Positions 13,838 to 16,089 of a DNA stretch of 16,089 bases are shown in pieces. Numbering within the stretch: position 1 is the first letter of the stretch; every line of letters begins with the position of its first letter. Source of the stretch: Treponema sp. (GTDB taxonomy: Bacteria; Spirochaetota; Spirochaetia; Treponematales; Treponemataceae); the NCBI GenBank assembly GCA_024691105.1, contig JAILNY010000100.1, positions 1-16,089 of the forward strand. Direction: 5' to 3'. The notes below the pieces were generated by a model that was not told the DNA's origin, ran no database searches, and worked only from the letters and a program-made list of their open reading frames with translations. Both the position numbers and the translations under genes were made by a program.

Positions 13838-14776
13838 TCACGCCGCCGGTGTTTCTTTCCTTGCCTTAATTATATCCCACACCTGAGACAAAACAAACGC
13901 AAAAAACATCAGGGCACAACCGGAACCTTCGCGGGCCGTCAAACGTTCACCAAGAATAATCGCGCTCGTAATAACTGCAAACACCGATTCCATACACATA
14001 AGAAGGGAGGCTACCGTTGCCTCGCAGTATTTTTGACCAACAATCTGCAGCGTGTACGCAATTCCGCAGCTCATAATTCCCGAATACAAAATCGAAGGAG
14101 CCGCCGCTTTAATCGATGCCCATTCAGGTTTTTCAAAAATGAACATCAGAATACACGAAATAATTCCCGCCGTAAAAAATTCAACGCAAGAAAGTTTAAT
14201 ACCATCACACACAGCAGAAAATTTTTCAATCATAAGAATCTGCACGCAAAAGAAAAGCGAACAGATAAAAGTTAAAATGTCGCCTTTGTTAAGCGAACCA
14301 AAACTGTTTGTCTTAAACGAAAGAAAATAAAGTCCCGTAAATCCAAGCGCAACGCAAATCCAAGTGACAAAAGAATATTTCTTTTTCAAAAACAAAACGC
14401 CAGCAACCGGAACAAAAAACATATACGACGCAGTGATAAACGCAATCTTTCCGGCAGTTGAATAATAAAACGCAAACTGCTGAAAGTTTGTTGCAACGCA
14501 CAACACAAGACCTAAAAGTATTCCGTAAAAAATTGTTCTCTTGTTTTGGATTCTTCGCTCAGCGCGTTCCCGATCATTCAACTTCTTCTTTTCAAAATAA
14601 CCGCGCACTAAAATAAACGGAAGCAAAAATGTCGCACCCAAAATTGTTCGCACGCCCATAAAAGTAAAAGCATCAACGCTATCCATTCCCATGCTCTGAG
14701 AGACAAACGAACTTCCCCAGATTAATGCGGTAATAAGAAGAATTATAATTCCTTTGAATTGTGTTTTCTGTTCCAT
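13838..14776 (-). CDS. EamA/DMT-family permease
   Basis: This 312-residue integral membrane protein has ten predicted helices arranged as two EamA repeats (about 8-150 and 165-305). Family features are ALIWGSSFVSQSMG in helix 1, the YYSTAGKIAFITASYMFFVPV segment around helix 4, and the second-repeat ASLLMCMESVFAVITSAIILGE, whose E-x-x-x-A-x-x-x-x-x-x-L-G-E pattern is typical of the drug/metabolite transporter superfamily. Members export amino acids, nucleosides or other small metabolites; the substrate is not predictable here. A charged cytoplasmic loop (Lys/Arg/Glu-rich, about 62-80) separates helices 2 and 3. The ATG follows a weak AAAGAGAA site. The gene ends 85 bp before trxB, which has its own promoter. 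Confidence 0.85.
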   Translation of the reverse strand: MEQKTQFKGIIILLITALIWGSSFVSQSMGMDSVDAFTFMGVRTILGATFLLPFILVRGYFEKKKLNDRERAERRIQNKRTIFYGILLGLVLCVATNFQQFAFYYSTAGKIAFITASYMFFVPVAGVLFLKKKYSFVTWICVALGFTGLYFLSFKTNSFGSLNKGDILTFICSLFFCVQILMIEKFSAVCDGIKLSCVEFFTAGIISCILMFIFEKPEWASIKAAAPSILYSGIMSCGIAYTLQIVGQKYCEATVASLLMCMESVFAVITSAIILGERLTAREGSGCALMFFAFVLSQVWDIIKARKETPAA

Positions 14777-14800
14777 TTTAATTCTCTTTTTTTGGGCTTA

Positions 14801-14806
14801 ACTATA
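14801..14806 (-). promoter_or_regulatory. Possible -10 box of the EamA gene
   Basis: TATAGT on the minus strand lies about 25 nt before the ATG at 14776 and would give a leader of roughly 18 nt containing AAAGAGAA. No convincing -35 box is visible. Confidence 0.35.
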
Positions 14807-14813
14807 CTCTAAA

Positions 14814-14927
14814 CTAACATTTTTGGGAACTGCATAATACAAAGCCGCATCCACGCGCGGCATACCCCCGGCATTCATACACACGACCCCCGCATTCTCG
14901 CAGCGCACAAACCATACATCCGTTCAC
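14814..14927 (-). other. Cysteine-rich small open frame upstream of the EamA gene (doubtful)
   Basis: From a GTG at 14927 (or an ATG at 14915) the minus strand is open to a TAG at 14814-14816, encoding 37 (or 33) residues with seven Cys (six from the ATG): GCMVCALRECGGR, then YECRGYAARGCGFVLCSS, then QKC at the end. No ribosome site precedes either start. The region is strongly C-biased on the plus strand and contains a short direct repeat, so the frame may simply reflect base composition. It ends 37 nt before the EamA start. It may be a leader peptide, a dispersed intergenic repeat or nothing; I lean to non-coding. Confidence 0.2.
14864..14897. repeat. Short C-rich direct repeat
   Basis: ACCCCCGGCATTC (14864-14876) recurs as ACCCCCGCATTC (14886-14897), lacking one G. 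It lies in a C-rich, G-poor stretch (about 14845-14935) that differs from the flanking genes. Confidence 0.5.
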
Positions 14928-14938
14928 GTCGCAAAGAC

Positions 14939-14972
14939 AAAAAAAACGCGCCAGAAAAAAATCTGACGCGTT
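14939..14972 (-). terminator. Strong rho-independent terminator of the gpmI transcript
   Basis: On the minus strand AACGCGTCAGA pairs with TCTGGCGCGTT (11 bp, one G-U) across six T, and the descending arm runs into eight T. The plus strand lacks a T tract, so it works only for transcription leftwards from gpmI. It lies about 210 nt after the gpmI stop, marking the end of a long 3' region. Confidence 0.8.
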
Positions 14973-14998
14973 CAACAGTTCCGCTGCCCCTATGGTTT

Positions 14999-15164
14999 AA
15001 ACCGCAGCCTGAAAGGCTGTTGGTTTTGAAGCTGATTTCTGAGGCGGCTCAAGAGCCGTCCTCTGATAGTGAGTTAACGCCGCAACCCTGCGGGCTGGGA
15101 AAAATTACTTAAGGTTAATACAATCGGTCAAGGCACGCTTCGCTCAAGGCCTTGACTCGATTGT
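14999..15164 (-). ncRNA. Candidate structured RNA downstream of gpmI
   Basis: Between the gpmI stop-codon hairpin and the terminator, the minus-strand transcript can form several separate stems. These are the long stem at 15120-15164; CCGCA/TGCGG with loop GGGT (15080-15093); a 12-bp stem with one mismatch and one bulge built on CGGCT/AGCCG (15038-15066); and a CAGCCT/AGGCTG stem extended by AAACC/GGTTT (14999-15026). I recognise no known family: it does not show the conserved cores of RNase P RNA, SRP RNA or tmRNA, and a 6S-like single long hairpin is not evident. No separate promoter was found, so it may be a processed 3'UTR RNA. The stretch contains no credible gene on either strand. Confidence 0.4.
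15120..15164. repeat. Long stem-loop after gpmI
   Basis: ACAATCGGTCAAGGC (15120-15134) pairs perfectly with GCCTTGAC-CGATTGT (15149-15164) apart from one bulged base at 15157, giving 15 bp around a 14-nt loop. TCAAGGC also occurs as a direct repeat inside the loop. No T tract follows on either strand, so it is not a simple terminator. Confidence 0.75.
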
Positions 15165-15166
15165 TT

Positions 15167-15195
15167 CAACATGCGATATGAATTATCGCATGTTG
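15167..15195. repeat. Perfect stem-loop containing the gpmI stop codon
   Basis: CAACATGCGAT (15167-15177) and ATCGCATGTTG (15185-15195) form an 11-bp perfect stem with a 7-nt loop. The gpmI stop (15183-15185) sits at the loop/stem boundary and one arm encodes the last residues (Asn-Met-Arg). Confidence 0.8.
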
Positions 15196-16089
15196 ATCAT
15201 TGATTTGTCGTAGTCTGTAGGTGGAACGAATCCCATCAAAGTCATCAATGTTGCAGGCCAAGAAGAGATTCCAAGACCTTCGTTCAACTTAGTATTGTCA
15301 TATTCTCCCTTGTACTCTGGGTCGTAGATGATACCTGGAACAGGGTTCAATGAGTGAGATGTCTTTGGCTTTGGTTCGCCGTCAGCGCCCATAGCAACTG
15401 AACCGTCCTTCTTGTGCTCGTACATATCGTCTGAGTTTCCGTGGTCAGCTGTAAGACAGAGGATACCACCTGCCTTTTCAATTGCTGCCTTAAGACGTCC
15501 AAGCTGAAGATCCATACCTTCCATAGAACATACAACAGCGTTGAATACACCAGTGTGTCCAACCATATCACCGTTAGGGTAGTTAAGACGGATGTGGTCA
15601 TATTTTCCGCTTTCAATAGCTTCGATTACCTTGTCAGTAATTTCTGCACACTTCATCCATGGGCGCTGTTCGAAAGGAACAACATCAGATGGAACTTCAA
15701 TATATGTTTCAAGATTCTTGTCGAATTCACCAGGGCGGTTACCGTTGAAGAAGTATGTAACATGACCATATTTCTGAGTCTCAGAAATTGCCATAAGATG
15801 AACGCCAGTCTTTGTAAGATATTCACCCATTGTGCGGTCAATGCTAGGTGGGTTTACGAGGAACTGAGCAGGCTTGTGGTTATCACCATCGTATTCCATC
15901 ATACCTGCGTATTCAACAGCAGGACGGCGTACGCGGTCAAAGTGAGGGAAGTTATCCTCTTCGAAAGCAGCAGTAATTTCAAGAGAGCGGTCACCGCGGA
16001 AGTTGAAGAAGATTACAGAGTCACCGTCAACGATTGGTCCAACAGGTTTTCCGTCTTTAGCAATTACAAACTCGTGCATATCCTGGTCC
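15183..16089 (-). CDS. gpmI: 2,3-bisphosphoglycerate-independent phosphoglycerate mutase, C-terminal part (partial)
   Basis: The frame is open to the right edge (…Asp-Gln-Asp-Met at 16088-16077), so the N-terminal part, including the catalytic Ser, is outside the window; about 301 of roughly 550 residues are present. The enzyme interconverts 3- and 2-phosphoglycerate in glycolysis. Visible motifs are FFNFRGDRSLEI (substrate Arg), ISETQKYGHVTYFFNGNRPG, and the manganese-ligand motifs DMVGHTG, LTADHGNSDDM and the His of TSHSLNPVP. The composition (MMEYDGDNHKPAQFLVNPPS) fits the longer iPGM form found in spirochaetes and Bacteroidetes rather than the ~510-residue Bacillus form. The stop codon lies inside a perfect hairpin and a structured 3' region leads to a terminator at 14939. 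Confidence 0.92.
   Translation of the reverse strand, partial: DQDMHEFVIAKDGKPVGPIVDGDSVIFFNFRGDRSLEITAAFEEDNFPHFDRVRRPAVEYAGMMEYDGDNHKPAQFLVNPPSIDRTMGEYLTKTGVHLMAISETQKYGHVTYFFNGNRPGEFDKNLETYIEVPSDVVPFEQRPWMKCAEITDKVIEAIESGKYDHIRLNYPNGDMVGHTGVFNAVVCSMEGMDLQLGRLKAAIEKAGGILCLTADHGNSDDMYEHKKDGSVAMGADGEPKPKTSHSLNPVPGIIYDPEYKGEYDNTKLNEGLGISSWPATLMTLMGFVPPTDYDKSMINMR

Noticed and set aside
14939..15166. tmRNA, RNase P RNA, SRP RNA or 6S RNA
   Set aside because: None of the conserved cores of these RNAs is visible, and no CCA end or single long 6S-type hairpin is seen.

Overview
The window looks like chromosomal DNA from an anaerobic, host-associated spirochaete, most likely a Treponema. This is inferred from the AT-leaning composition, the general style of the proteins (small lipoproteins, a 2[4Fe-4S] DUF362 protein, a long-form BPG-independent phosphoglycerate mutase) and the mix of SD-led and leaderless starts. 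No rRNA or other taxonomic marker is present, so the genus is a guess.

Layout. 1-132 is the 3' end of a FemAB-type aminoacyltransferase gene. 133-1498 is a damaged mosaic: a YgjP-like metallopeptidase that loses its reading frame after about 80 residues, an unidentified plus-strand coding fragment, an exported DUF2271 protein (minus) whose signal peptide is out of frame because of an A7 run, and the C-terminal remnant of a TetR regulator with an in-frame stop. 1527-3011 (minus) is xylulokinase with a clear sigma-70 promoter. A small lipoprotein (minus) is divergent from a fructosamine-kinase-like gene (plus), which is followed by a DUF362 iron-sulphur protein (plus). A type I ABC exporter half-transporter (minus) is divergent from a DUF2971 + YgjV/GNAT-like gene pair (plus).

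9444-13752 is a tight minus-strand operon: thioredoxin reductase, an exported GH3 beta-N-acetylhexosaminidase, and a MocR-type GntR/aminotransferase regulator whose start overlaps the GH3 stop as ATGA. The MocR linker carries a 15-bp tandem repeat encoding a regular ladder of six cysteines. Upstream are an EamA/DMT permease, about 400 bp of non-coding DNA with several stem-loops and a strong minus-strand terminator, and the 3' part of gpmI running off the right edge.

How the genes work together. Most are housekeeping or unrelated: sugar kinase, glycolysis, thiol redox, wall-sugar hydrolysis, transport. Four points stand out. (1) Four genes have an exact TATAAT hexamer 6-9 nt before the ATG and no Shine-Dalgarno, so they are probably leaderless. 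(2) The Cys-ladder MocR is coupled to trxB. (3) The broken DUF2271 gene carries an ApbE-type flavinylation motif. (4) The gpmI downstream region looks like a structured RNA. I found no CRISPR array, insertion sequence, tRNA or rRNA.
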